Source of the DNA: Heligmosomoides polygyrus polygyrus
Taxonomy: Eukaryota; Nematoda; Chromadorea; Rhabditida; Heligmosomidae
DNA: 64,000 nt
NCBI GenBank assembly: GCA_947396885.1
Contig: OX377202.1
Span: 62,001 to 126,000 of the forward strand
Direction: 5' to 3'
The translations under genes and the position numbers were made by a program. Of the stretch, positions 48,138-61,469 are shown piece after piece. The notes below the pieces were generated by a model. It was given only the letters and a program-made list of their open reading frames with translations. It searched no databases and had not been told where the DNA came from. Position 1 is the first letter of the stretch. Each line of letters begins with the position of its first letter.

Positions 48138-50459
48138 CTATAGATAAAACCGTTCAATTGGATATCAAAAGCTCTATCGAATGGTTCCCAACATGGCGAA
48201 ATTTGAAAATATTGGTTTTCTGTGACGTCGTCGTCAGTGCAGGCTCGGCTTAGCTTGTGCTCATCCCCGAGGGGAAATTGTCAAAAAATCAGTTTTTCCG
48301 AATTTGGTCGTGATTGATACCGTTCGATAGAGCTTTTCAATCTGAACAGAATCGTATCATTGCTAGCGTCGAGTACTGAAATATGGGCAAGCAAAGGGCG
48401 GAAGAAGCTTCAGCCGCTAAGTCCGTCGCCCTAAAACGGCAGCTTGGGTTAAGGCAATATAGGAAGGTGGAGAGTTGTGATCATGTCGGTGTGAAGAACC
48501 TTCACAACTCTGCTCACCTTCGCATTTTCGGGCTGATAGCTTTCCGGGTCTCACCGCAGTGGTCCACTGAATTCGGAAAAAATCCTGTCACTCAAGCCTA
48601 ACCTGCATATTCGCACCGCTATAACTTTGCCCGTTCTCAAGCTACGTCGCTGTGCTTTAGCGCTCTCGTAGAACATTTTACTGACAACAAAACCCACAAG
48701 CTGTAGCCAAAAGGATTCAAGCTTTACGGAGTTGTTGTGCTCCAAACACGCCCGCGCGTGTAATTTGGCACATCAGCGGTCGATATTCTCCGCGCCCTTA
48801 CTCGCTCAGATTACACTTCTCGCTACTATAAATGAAACCGTTCAATTGGATATCAAAAGCTCTATCGAACGGTTCCCAACATGGCGAAGTTTGAAAATAT
48901 TGGTTTTCTGTGACGTCGTCGTCAGCGCAGGCTCGGCTTAGCTTGCGCTCATCCCCGAGGGGAAATTGTCAAAAAATCAGTTTTTCCGAATTTGGTCGTG
49001 ATTGATACCGTTCGATAGAGTTTTTTAAGCTGAACAGAATCGTATCACAGCTAGCGTCGAGTACTGAAATATGGGCAAGCAAAGGGCGGAAGAAGCTTCA
49101 GCCGCTAAGTCCGTCGCCCTAAAACGGCAGCTTGGGTTAAGGCAATATAGGAAGGTGGAGAGTTGTGATCATGTCGGTGTGAAGAACCTTCACAACTCTG
49201 CTCACCTTCGCATTTTCGGGCTGATAGCTTTCCGGGTCTCACCGCAGTGGTCGACTGAATTCGGAAAAAAATCCTGTCACTCGAGCCTAACCTGCATATT
49301 CGCACCGCTATAACTTTGCCCGTTCTCAAGCTACGTTGCTGTGCTTTAGCGCTCTCGTAGAACATTTTACTGACAACAAAACCCACAAGCTGTAGCCAAA
49401 AGGATTCAAGCTTTACGGAGTTGTTGTGCTCCAAACATGCCCGCGCGTGTAATTTGGCACATCAACGGTCGATATTCTCCGCGCCCTTATTCTCTCAGAT
49501 TACACTTCTCGCTGCTATAGATAAAACCGTTCAATTGGATATCAAAAGCTCTATCGAATGGTTCCCAACATGGCGAAATTTGAAAATATTGGTTTTCTGT
49601 GACGTCGTCGTCAGTGCAGGCTCGGCTTAGCTTGTGCTCATCCCCGAGGGGAAATTGTCAAAAAATCAGTTTTTCCGAATTTGGTCGTGATTGATACCGT
49701 TTGATAGAGCTTTTCAAGCTGAACAGAATCGTATCATTGCTAGCGTCGAGTACTGAAATATGGGCAAGCAAAGGGCGGAAGAAGCTTCAGCCGCTAAGTC
49801 CGTCGCCCTAAAACGGCAGCTTGGGTTAAGGCAATATAGGAAGGTGGAGAGTTGTGATCATGTCGGTGTGAAGAACCTTCACAACTCTGCTCACCTTCGC
49901 ATTTTCGGGCTGATAGCTTTCCGGGTCTCTCCGCAGTGGTCGACTGAATTCGGAAAAAATCCTGTCACTCAAGCCTAACCTGCATATTCGCACCGCTATA
50001 ACTTTGCCCGTTCTCAAGCTACGTCGCTGTGCTTTAGCGCACTCGTAGAACATTTTACTGTCAACAAAACCCACAAGCTGTAGCCAAAAGGATTCAAGCT
50101 TTACGGAGTTGTTGTGCTCCAAACATGCCCGCGCGTGTAATTTGGCACATCAACGGTCGATATTCTCCGCGCCCTTATTCTCTCAGATTACACTTCTCGC
50201 TGCTATAGATAAAACCGTTCAATTGGATATCAAAAGCTCTATCGAATGGTTCCCAACATGGCGAAATTTGAAAATATTGGTTTTCTGTGACGTCGTCGTC
50301 AGTGCAGGCTCGGCTTAGCTTGTGCTCATCCCCGAGGGGAAATTGTCAAAAAATCAGTTTTTCCGAAATTGGTCGTGATTGATACCGTTCGATAGAACTT
50401 TTCAAGCTGAACAGAATCGTGTCACAGCTAGCGTCGAGTACCGAAATATGGGCAAGCAA

Positions 50460-52522
50460 AGGGCGGAAGAAGCTTCAGCCGCTAAGTCCGTCGCCCTAAA
50501 ACGGCAGCTTGGGTTAAGGCAATATAGGAAGGTGGAGAGTTGTGATCATGTCGGTGTGAAGAACCTTCACAACTCTGCTCACCTTCGCATTTTCGGGCTG
50601 ATAGCTTTCCGGGTCTCACCGCAGTGGTCCACTGAATTCGGAAAAAATCCTGTCACTCAAGCCTAACCTGCATATTCGCACCGCTATAACTTTGCCCGTT
50701 CTCAAGCTACGTCGCTGTGCTCTAGCGCACTCGTAGAACATTTTACTGACTACAAAACCCACAAGCTGTAGCCAAAAGGACTCAAGCTTTACGGAGTTGT
50801 TGTGCTCCAAACATGCCCGCGCGTGTAATTTGGCACATCAGCGGTCGATATTCTCCGCGCCCTTACTCGCTCAGATTACACTTCTCGCTGCTATAGATAA
50901 AACCGTTCAATTGGATATCAAAAGCTCTATCGAATGGTTCCCAACATGGCGAAATTTGAAAATATTGGTTTTCTGTGACGTCGTCGTCAGCGCAGGCTCG
51001 GCTTAGCTTGTGCTCGTCCCCGAGGGGAAATTGTCAAAAAATCAGTTTTTCCGAATTTGGTCGTGATTGATACTGTTCGATAGAGCTTTTCAAGCTGAAC
51101 AGAATCGTATCATTGCTAGCGTCGAGTACTGAAATATTGGCAGGCAAAGGGCGGAAGAAGCTTCAGCCGCTGAGTCCGTCGCCCTAAAACGGCAGCTTGG
51201 GTTAAGGCAATATAGGAAGGTGGAGAGTTGTGATCATGTCGGTGTGAAGAACCTTCACAACTCTGCTCACCTTCGCATCTTCGGTCTGATAGCTTTCCGC
51301 GTCTCACCGCAGTGGTCGACTGAATTCGGAAAAAATCCTGTCACTCAACCCTAACCTGCATATTCGCACCGCTATAACTTTGCCCGTTCTCAAGCTACGT
51401 CGCTGTGCTTTAGCGCTCTCGTAGAACATTTTACTGACAACAAAACCCACAAGCTGTAGCCAAAAGGATTCAAGCTTTATGGAGTTATTGTGCTCCAAAC
51501 ACGCCCGCGCGTGTAATTTGGCACATCAACGGTCGATATTCTCCGCGCCCTTACTCGCTCAGATTACACTTCTCGCTACTATAAATGAAACCGTTCAATT
51601 GGATATCAAAAGCTCTATCGAACGGTTCCCAACATGGCGAAGTTTGAAAATATTGGTTTTCTGTGACGTCGTCGTCAGCGCAGGCTCGGCTTAGCTTGTG
51701 GTCATCCCCGAGGGGAAATTGTCAAAAAATCAGTTTTTCCGAAATTGGTCGTGATTGATACCGTTCGATAGAGTTTTTCAAGCTGAACAGAATCGTATCA
51801 TTGCTAGCGTCGAGTACTGAAATATGGGCAGCAAAGGGCGGAAGAAGCTTCAGCCGCTAAGTCCGTCGCCCTAAAACGGCAGCTTGGGTTAAGGCAATAT
51901 AGGAAGGTGGAGAGTTGTGATCATGTCGGTGTGAAGAACCTTCACAACTCTGCTCACCTTCGCATCTTCGGTCTGATAGCTTTCCGCGTCTCACCGCAGT
52001 GGTCGACTGAATTCGGAAAAAATCCTGTCACTCAAGCCTAACCTGCATATTCGCACCGCCATAACTTTGCCCGTTCTCAAGCTACGTCGCTGCGCTTTGG
52101 AGAGCTACTAGACCTTCTTACTTTCTACAAAACCCACAAGCTGTAACCGGAAGGATTAAAGCTTGACGGAGTTGTTGTGCTCCAAACATGCCCGCGCGTG
52201 TAATTTGGCACATCAACGGTCGATATTCTCCGCGCCCTTACTCGCTCAGATTACACTTCTCGCTGCTATAGATAAAACCGTTCAATTGGATATCAAAAGC
52301 TCTATCGAATGGTTCCCAACATGGCGAAGTTTGAAAATATTGGTTTTCTGTGACGTCGTCGTCAGCGCAGGCTCGGCTTAGCTTGTGCTCGTCCCCCAGG
52401 GGAAATTTTCAAAAAATCAGTTTTTCCGAATTTGGTCGTGATTGATACCGTTCGATAGAGCTTTTCAAGCTGAACAGAATCGTATCACAGCTAGCGTCGA
52501 GTACTGAAATATGGGCAGGCAA
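50460..52522 (+). repeat. 3-unit (2063-bp) tandem duplication, copy a
   Basis: Matches the next 2063 bases. Shared markers are GTGCTCTAGCGC (50718 and 52781), GAAATATTGGCAGG (51131 and 53194), TATGGAGTTATTG (51478 and 53541), and a one-base deletion GGGCAGCAAAGG (51827 and 53890). That deletion makes the period one short of 3 x 688. Confidence 0.88.
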
Positions 52523-54585
52523 AGGGCGGAAGAAGCTTCAGCCGCTAAGTCCGTCGCCCTAAAACGGCAGCTTGGGTTAAGGCAATATAGGAAGGTGGAG
52601 AGTTGTGATCATGTCGGTGTGAAGAACCTTCACAACTCTGCTCACCTTCGCATTTTCGGGCTGATAGCTTTCCGGGTCTCACCGCAGTGGTCCACTGAAT
52701 TCGGAAAAAATCCTGTCACTCAAGCCTAACCTGCATATTCGCACCGCTATAACTTTGCCCGTTCTCAAGCTACGTCGCTGTGCTCTAGCGCACTCGTAGA
52801 ACATTTTACTGACTACAAAACCCACAAGCTGTAGCCAAAAGGACTCAAGCTTTACGGAGTTGTTGTGCTCCAAACATGCCCGCGCGTGTAATTTGGCACA
52901 TCAGCGGTCGATATTCTCCGCGCCCTTACTCGCTCAGATTACACTTCTCGCTGCTATAGATAAAACCGTTCAATTGGATATCAAAAGCTCTATCGAATGG
53001 TTCCCAACATGGCGAAATTTGAAAATATTGGTTTTCTGTGACGTCGTCGTCAGCGCAGGCTCGGCTTAGCTTGTGCTCGTCCCCGAGGGGAAATTGTCAA
53101 AAAATCAGTTTTTCCGAATTTGGTCGTGATTGATACTGTTCGATAGAGCTTTTCAAGCTGAACAGAATCGTATCATTGCTAGCGTCGAGTACTGAAATAT
53201 TGGCAGGCAAAGGGCGGAAGAAGCTTCAGCCGCTGAGTCCGTCGCCCTAAAACGGCAGCTTGGGTTAAGGCAATATAGGAAGGTGGAGAGTTGTGATCAT
53301 GTCGGTGTGAAGAACCTTCACAACTCTGCTCACCTTCGCATCTTCGGTCTGATAGCTTTCCGCGTCTCACCGCAGTGGTCGACTGAATTCGGAAAAAATC
53401 CTGTCACTCAACCCTAACCTGCATATTCGCACCGCTATAACTTTGCCCGTTCTCAAGCTACGTCGCTGTGCTTTAGCGCTCTCGTAGAACATTTTACTGA
53501 CAACAAAACCCACAAGCTGTAGCCAAAAGGATTCAAGCTTTATGGAGTTATTGTGCTCCAAACACGCCCGCGCGTGTAATTTGGCACATCAACGGTCGAT
53601 ATTCTCCGCGCCCTTACTCGCTCAGATTACACTTCTCGCTACTATAAATGAAACCGTTCAATTGGATATCAAAAGCTCTATCGAACGGTTCCCAACATGG
53701 CGAAGTTTGAAAATATTGGTTTTCTGTGACGTCGTCGTCAGCGCAGGCTCGGCTTAGCTTGTGGTCATCCCCGAGGGGAAATTGTCAAAAAATCAGTTTT
53801 TCCGAAATTGGTCGTGATTGATACCGTTCGATAGAGTTTTTCAAGCTGAACAGAATCGTATCATTGCTAGCGTCGAGTACTGAAATATGGGCAGCAAAGG
53901 GCGGAAGAAGCTTCAGCCGCTAAGTCCGTCGCCCTAAAACGGCAGCTTGGGTTAAGGCAATATAGGAAGGTGGAGAGTTGTGATCATGTCGGTGTGAAGA
54001 ACCTTCACAACTCTGCTCACCTTCGCATCTTCGGTCTGATAGCTTTCCGCGTCTCACCGCAGTGGTCGACTGAATTCGGAAAAAATCCTGTCACTCAAGC
54101 CTAACCTGCATATTCGCACCGCCATAACTTTGCCCGTTCTCAAGCTACGTCGCTGCGCTTTGGAGAGCTACTAGACCTTCTTACTTTCTACAAAACCCAC
54201 AAGCTGTAACCGGAAGGATTAAAGCTTGACGGAGTTGTTGTGCTCCAAACATGCCCGCGCGTGTAATTTGGCACATCAACGGTCGATATTCTCCGCGCCC
54301 TTACTCGCTCAGATTACACTTCTCGCTGCTATAGATAAAACCGTTCAATTGGATATCAAAAGCTCTATCGAATGGTTCCCAACATGGCGAAGTTTGAAAA
54401 TATTGGTTTTCTGTGACGTCGTCGTCAGCGCAGGCTCGGCTTAGCTTGTGCTCGTCCCCCAGGGGAAATTTTCAAAAAATCAGTTTTTCCGAATTTGGTC
54501 GTGATTGATACCGTTCGATAGAGCTTTTCAAGCTGAACAGAATCGTATCACAGCTAGCGTCGAGTACTGAAATATGGGCAGGCAA
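52523..54585 (+). repeat. 3-unit (2063-bp) tandem duplication, copy b
   Basis: Copy of 50460-52522 sharing all four of its private markers, including the one-base deletion. A variant CCCCCAGGGGAAATTTTC near 52394 recurs at 54457 and again near 62026, which links this block to the last segment of the window. Confidence 0.88.
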
Positions 54586-56432
54586 AGGGCGGAAGAAGCT
54601 TCAGCCGCTAAGTCCGTCGCCCTAAAACGGCAGCTTGGGTTAAGGCAATATAGGAAGGTGGAGAGTTGTGATCATGTCGGTGTGAAGAACCTTCACAACT
54701 CTGCTCACCTTCGCATTTTCGGGCTGATAGCTTTCCGGGTCTCTCCGCAGTGGTCGACTGAATTCGGAAAAAATCCTGTCACTCAAGCCTAACCTGCATA
54801 TTCCCACCGCTATAACTTTGCCCGTTCTCAAGCTACGTCGCTGTGCTTTAGCGCACTCGTAGAACGTTTTACTGACTACAAAACCCACAAGCTGTAGCCA
54901 AAAGGATTCAAGCTTTACGGAGTTGTTGTGCTCCAAACACGCCCGCGCGTGTAATTTGGCACATCAGCGGTCGATATTCTCCGCGCCCTTACTCGCTCAG
55001 ATTACACTTCTCGCTGCTATAGATAAAACCGTTCAATTGGATATCAAAAGCTCTATCGAATGGTTCCCAACATGGCGAAATTTGAAAATATTGGTTTTCT
55101 GTGACGTCGTCGTCAGCGCAGGCTCGGCTTAGCTTGTGCTCATCCCCGAGGGGAAATTGTCAAAAAATCAGTTTTTCCGAAATTGGTCGTGATTGATACC
55201 GTTTGATAGAGCTTTTTAAGCTGAACAGAATCGTGTCATTGCTAGCGTCGAGTACTGAAATATGGGCAAGCAAAGGGCGTAAGAAGCTTCAGCCGCTAAG
55301 TCCGTCGCCCTAAAACGGCAGCTTGGGTTAAGGCAATATAGGAAGGTGGAGAGTTGTGATCATGTCGGTGTGAAGAACCTTCACAATTCTGCTCACCTTC
55401 GCATTTTCGGGATGATAGCTTTCCGGGTCTCACCGCAGTGGTCGACTGAATTCGGAAAAAATCCTGTCACTCAAGCCTAACCTGCATATTCCCACCGCTA
55501 TAACTTTGCCCGTTCTCAAGCTACGTCGCTGTGCTTTAGCGCACTCGTAGAACGTTTTACTCACTACAAAACCCACAAGCTGTAGCCAAAAGGATTCAAG
55601 CTTTACGGAGTTGTTGTGCTCCAAACACGCCCGCGCGTGTAATTTGGCACATCAGCGGTCGATATTCTCCGCGCCCTTACTCGCTCAGATTACACTTCTC
55701 GCTACTATAAATGAAACCGTTCAATTGGATATCAAAAGCTCTATCGAATGGTTCCCAACATGGCGAAATTTGAAAATATTGGTTTTCTGTGACGTCGTCG
55801 TCAGCGCAGGCTCGGCTTAGCTTGTGCTCATCCCCGAGGGGAAATTGTCAAAAAATCAGTTTTTCCGAAATTGGTCGCGATTGATACCGTTCGATAGAAC
55901 TTTTCAAGCTGAACAGAATCGTATCACAGCTAGCGTCGAGTACCGAAATATGGGCAAGCAAAGGGCGGAAGAAGCTTCAGCCGCTAAGTCCGTCGCCCTA
56001 AAACGGCAGCTTGGGTTAAGGCAATATAGGAAGGTGGAGAGTTGTGATCATGTCGGTGTGAAGAACCTTCACAACTCTGCTCACCTTCGCATTTTCGGGC
56101 TGATAGCTTTCCGGGTCTCACCGCAGTGGTCGACTGAATTCGGAAAAAATCCTGTCACTCAAGCCTAACCTGCATATTCGCACCGCCATAACTTTGCCCG
56201 TTCTCAAGCTACGTCGCTGCGCTTTGGAGCGCTACTAGACCTTCTTACTTTCTACAAAACCCACGAGCTGTAACCGGAAGGATTAAAGCTTGACGGAGTT
56301 GTTGTGCTCCAAACATGCCCGCGCGTGTAATTTGGCACATCAACGGTCGATATTCTCCGCGCCCTTACTCGCTCAGATTACACTTCTCGCTGCTATAGAT
56401 AAAACCGTTCAATTGGATATCAAAAGCTCTAT
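53902..56432 (+). repeat. Segment repeated 11 units downstream
   Basis: Matches 61470-64000 at an offset of 7568. Shared markers are GGAGAGCTACTAG (54164 and 61732), CCCCCAGGGGAAATTTTC (54457 and 62025), GGGCGTAAGAAG (55276 and 62844), CACAATTCTGC (55382 and 62950), GGTCGCGATTG (55874 and 63442) and CCCACGAGCTG (56260 and 63828). Confidence 0.85.
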
Positions 56433-59400
56433 CGAATGGTTCCCAACATGGCGAAATTTGAAAATATTGGTTTTCTGTGACGTCGTCGTCAGCGCAGGCT
56501 CGGCTTAGCTTGTGCTCATCCCCGAGGGGAAATTGTCAAAAAATCAGTTTTTCCGAAATTGGTCGCGATTGATACCGTTCGATAGAACTTTTCAAGCTGA
56601 ACAGAATCGTATCACAGCTAGCGTCGAGTACCGAAATATGGGCAAGCAAAGGGCGGAAGAAGCTTCAGCCGCTAAGTCCGTCGCCCTAAAACGGCAGCTT
56701 GGGTTAAGGCAATATAGGAAGGTGGAGAGTTGTGATCATGTCGGTGTGAAGAACCTTCACAACTCTGCTCACCTTCGCATTTTCGGGCTGATAGCTTTCC
56801 GGGTCTCACCGCAGTGGTCCACTGAATTCGGAAAAACTCCTGTCACTCAAGCCTAACCTGCATATTCGCACCGCTATAACTTTGCCCGTTCTCAAGCTAC
56901 GTCGCTGTGCTTTAGCGCACTCGTAGAATATTTTACTTTCTACAAAACCCACAAGCTGTAGCCAAAAGGACTCAAGCTTTACGGAGTTGTTGTGCTCCAA
57001 ACATGCCCGCGCGTGTAATTTGGCACATCAGCGGTCGATATTCTCCGCGCCCTTACTCGCTCAGATTACACTTCTCGCTGCTATAGATGAAACCGTTCAA
57101 TTGGATATCAAAAGCTCTATCGAACGGTTCCCAACATGGCGAAATTTGAAAATATTGGTTTTCTGTGACGTCGTCGTCAGCGCAGGCTCGGCTTACCTTG
57201 TGCTCATCCCCGAGGGGAAATTGTCAAAAAATCAGTTTTTCCGAATTTGGTCGTGATTGATACCGTTCGATAGAGCTTTTTAAGCTGAACAGAATCGTAT
57301 CACAGCTAGCGTCGAGTACCGAAATATGGGCAAGCAAAGGGCGGAAGAAGCTTCAGCCGCTAAGTCCGTCGCCCTAAAACGGCAGCTTGGGTTAAGGCAA
57401 TATAGGAAGGTGGAGAGTTGTGATCATGTCGGTGTGAAGAACCTTCACAACTCTGCTCACCTTCGCATTTTCGGGCTGATAGCTTTCCGGGTCTCACCGC
57501 AGTGGTCGACTGAATTCGGAAAAAATCCTGTCACTCAAGCCTAACCTGCATATTCGCACCGCCATAACTTTGCCCGTTCTCAAGCTACGTCGCTGCGCTT
57601 TGGAGCGCTACTAGACCTTCTTACTTTCTACAAAACCCACGAGCTGTAACCGGAAGGATTAAAGCTTGACGGAGTTGTTGTGCTCCAAACATGCCCGCGC
57701 GTGTAATTTGGCACATCAACGGTCGATATTCTCCGCGCCCTTACTCGCTCAGATTACACTTCTCGCTGCTATAGATAAAACCGTTCAATTGGATATCAAA
57801 AGCTCTATCGAATGGTTCCCAACATGGCGAAATTTGAAAATATTGGTTTTCTGTGACGTCGTCGTCAGCGCAGGCTCGGCTTAGCTTGTGCTCATCCCCG
57901 AGGGGAAATTGTCAAAAAATCAGTTTTTCCGAAATTGGTCGCGATTGATACCGTTCGATAGAACTTTTCAAGCTGAACAGAATCGTATCACAGCTAGCGT
58001 AGAGTACCGAAATATGGGCAAGCAAAGGGCGGAAGAAGCTTCAGCCGCTAAGTCCGTCGCCCTAAAACGGCAGCTTGGGTTAAGGCAATATAGGAAGGTG
58101 GAGAGTTGTGATCATGTCGGTGTGAAGAACCTTCACAACTCTGCTCACCTTCGCATTTTCGGGCTGATAGCTTTCCGGGTCTCACCGCAGTGGTCCACTG
58201 AATTCGGAAAAACTCCTGTCACTCAAGCCTAACCTGCATATTCGCACCGCTATAACTTTGCCCGTTCTCAAGCTACGTCGCTGTGCTTTAGCGCACTCGT
58301 AGAATATTTTACTTTCTACAAAACCCACAAGCTGTAGCCAAAAGGACTCAAGCTTTACGGAGTTGTTGTGCTCCAAACATGCCCGCGCGTGTAATTTGGC
58401 ACATCAGCGGTCGATATTCTCCGCGCCCTTACTCGCTCAGATTACACTTCTTGCTGCTATAGATAAAACCGTTCAATTGGATATCAAAAGCTCTATCGAA
58501 CGGTTCCCAACATGGCGAAATTTGAAAATATTGGTTTTCTGTGACGTCGTCGTCAGCGCAGGCTCGGCTTACCTTGTGCTCATCCCCGAGGGGAAATTGT
58601 CAAAAAATCAGTTTTTCCGAATTTGGTCGTGATTGATACCGTTCGATAGAGCTTTTTAAGCTGAACAGAATCGTATCACAGCTAGCGTCGAGTACCGAAA
58701 TATGGGCAAGCAAAGGGCGGAAGAAGCTTCAGCCGCTAAGTCCGTCGCCCTAAAACGGCAGCTTGGGTTAAGGCAATATAGGAAGGTGGAGAGTTGTGAT
58801 CATGTCGGTGTGAAGAACCTTCACAACTCTGCTCACCTTCGCATTTTCGGGCTGATAGCTTTCCGGGTCTCACCGCAGTGGTCGACTGAATTCGGAAAAA
58901 ATCCTGTCACTCAAGCCTAACCTGCATATTCGCACCGCCATAACTTTGCCCGTTCTCAAGCTACGTCGCTGCGCTTTGGAGCGCTACTAGACCTTCTTAC
59001 TTTCTACAAAACCCACGAGCTGTAACCGGAAGGATTAAAGCTTGACGGAGTTGTTGTGCTCCAAACATGCCCGCGCGTGTAATTTGGCACATCAACGGTC
59101 GATATTCTCCGCGCCCTTACTCGCTCAGATTACACTTCTCGCTGCTATAGATAAAACCGTTCAATTGGATATCAAAAGCTCTATCGAATGGTTCCCAACA
59201 TGGCGAAATTTGAAAATATTGGTTTTCTGTGACGTCGTCGTCAGCGCAGGCTCGGCTTAGCTTGTGCTCATCCCCGAGGGGAAATTGTCAAAAAATCAGT
59301 TTTTCCGAAATTGGTCGCGATTGATACCGTTCGATAGAACTTTTCAAGCTGAACAGAATCGTATCACAGCTAGCGTCGAGTACCGAAATATGGGCAAGCA

Positions 59401-60426
59401 AAGGGCGGAAGAAGCTTCAGCCGCTAAGTCCGTCGCCCTAAAACGGCAGCTTGGGTTAAGGCAATATAGGAAGGTGGAGAGTTGTGATCATGTCGGTGTG
59501 AAGAACCTTCACAACTCTGCTCACCTTCGCATTTTCGGGCTGATAGCTTTCCGGGTCTCACCGCAGTGGTCCACTGAATTCGGAAAAACTCCTGTCACTC
59601 AAGCCTAACCTGCATATTCGCACCGCTATAACTTTGCCCGTTCTCAAGCTACGTCGCTGTGCTTTAGCGCACTCGTAGAATATTTTACTTTCTACAAAAC
59701 CCACAAGCTGTAGCCAAAAGGACTCAAGCTTTACGGAGTTGTTGTGCTCCAAACATGCCCGCGCGTGTAATTTGGCACATCAGCGGTCGATATTCTCCGC
59801 GCCCTTACTCGCTCAGATTACACTTCTTGCTGCTATAGATAAAACCGTTCAATTGGATATCAAAAGCTCTATCGAACGGTTCCCAACATGGCGAAATTTG
59901 AAAATATTGGTTTTCTGTGACGTCGTCGTCAGCGCAGGCTCGGCTTACCTTGTGCTCATCCCCGAGGGGAAATTGTCAAAAAATCAGTTTTTCCGAATTT
60001 GGTCGTGATTGATACCGTTCGATAGAGCTTTTTAAGCTGAACAGAATCGTATCACAGCTAGCGTCGAGTACCGAAATATGGGCAAGCAAAGGGCGGAAGA
60101 AGCTTCAGCCGCTAAGTCCGTCGCCCTAAAACGGCAGCTTGGGTTAAGGCAATATAGGAAGGTGGAGAGTTGTGATCATGTCGGTGTGAAGAACCTTCAC
60201 AACTCTGCTCACCTTCGCATTTTCGGGCTGATAGCTTTCCGGGTCTCACCGCAGTGGTCGACTGAATTCGGAAAAAATCCTGTCACTCAAGCCTAACCTG
60301 CATATTCGCACCGCCATAACTTTGCCCGTTCTCAAGCTACGTCGCTGCGCTTTGGAGCGCTACTAGACCTTCTTACTTTCTACAAAACCCACGAGCTGTA
60401 ACCGGAAGGATTAAAGCTTGACGGAG
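56299..60426 (+). repeat. 2-unit (1376-bp) higher-order repeat, three copies
   Basis: Alternating unit kinds start at 56299, 56987, 57675, 58363, 59051 and 59739. One kind is preceded by a type-B zone, has GGTCGCGATTG and ends GGAAAAACTCC. The other has GGCTTACCTTGTG, which removes a stop codon, and GAATATTTTACTTTC upstream. Copies 2 and 3 share CTTCTTGCTGC (58449 and 59825), absent from copy 1, so they arose from each other last. Copy 2 has a private AGCGTAGAGTACC near 57998. Confidence 0.87.
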
Positions 60427-61469
60427 TTGTTGTGCTCCAAACATGCCCGCGCGTGTAATTTGGCACATCAACGGTCGATATTCTCCGCGCCCTTACTCGC
60501 TCAGATTACACTTCTCGCTGCTATAGATAAAACCGTTCAATTGGATATCAAAAGCTCTATCGAATGGTTCCCAACATGGCGAAGTTTGAAAATATTGGTT
60601 TTCTGTGACGTCGTCGTCAGCGCAGGCTCGGCTAAGCTTGTGCTCGTCCCCGAGGGGAAATTGTCAGAAAATCAGTTTTTCCGAATTTGGTCGTGATTGA
60701 TACCGTTCGATAGAGCTTTTTAAGCTGAACAAAATCGTATCACAGCTAGCGTCGAGTACCGAAATATGGGCAAGCAAAGGGCGGAAGAAGCTTCAGCCGC
60801 TAAGTCCGTCGCCCTAAAACGGCAGCTTGGGTTAAGGCAATATAGGAAGGTGGAGAGTTGTGATCATGTCGTTGTGAAGAACCTTCACAACTCTGCTTAC
60901 CTTCGCATTTTCGGGCTGATAGCTTTCCGGGTCTCACCGCAGTGGTCCACTGAATTCGGAAAAAATCCTGTCACTCAAGCCTAACCTGCATATTCGCACC
61001 GCTATAACTTTGCCCGTTCTCAAGCTACGTCGCTGTGCTTTAGCGCACTCTTAGAACATTTTACTTTCTACAAAACCCACAAGCTGTAGCCAAAAGGACT
61101 CAAGCTTTACGGAGTTGTTGTGCTCCAAACATGCCCGCGCGTGTAATTTGGCACATCAGCGGTCGATATTCTCCGCGCCCTTACTCGCTCAGATTACACT
61201 TCTCGCTGCTATAGATAAAACCGTTCAATTGGATATCAAAAGCTCTATCGAACGGTTCCCAACATGGGGAAATTTGAAAATATTGGTTTTCTGTGACGTC
61301 GTCGTCAGCGCAGGCTCGGCTTAGCTTGTGCTCATCCCCGAGGGGAAATTGTCAAAAAATCAGTTTTTCCGAAATTGGTCGTGATTGATACCGTTCGATA
61401 GAGCTTGTCAAGTTGAACAGAATCGTCTCATTGCTAGCGTCGAGTACTGAAATATGGGCAGGCAAAGGG

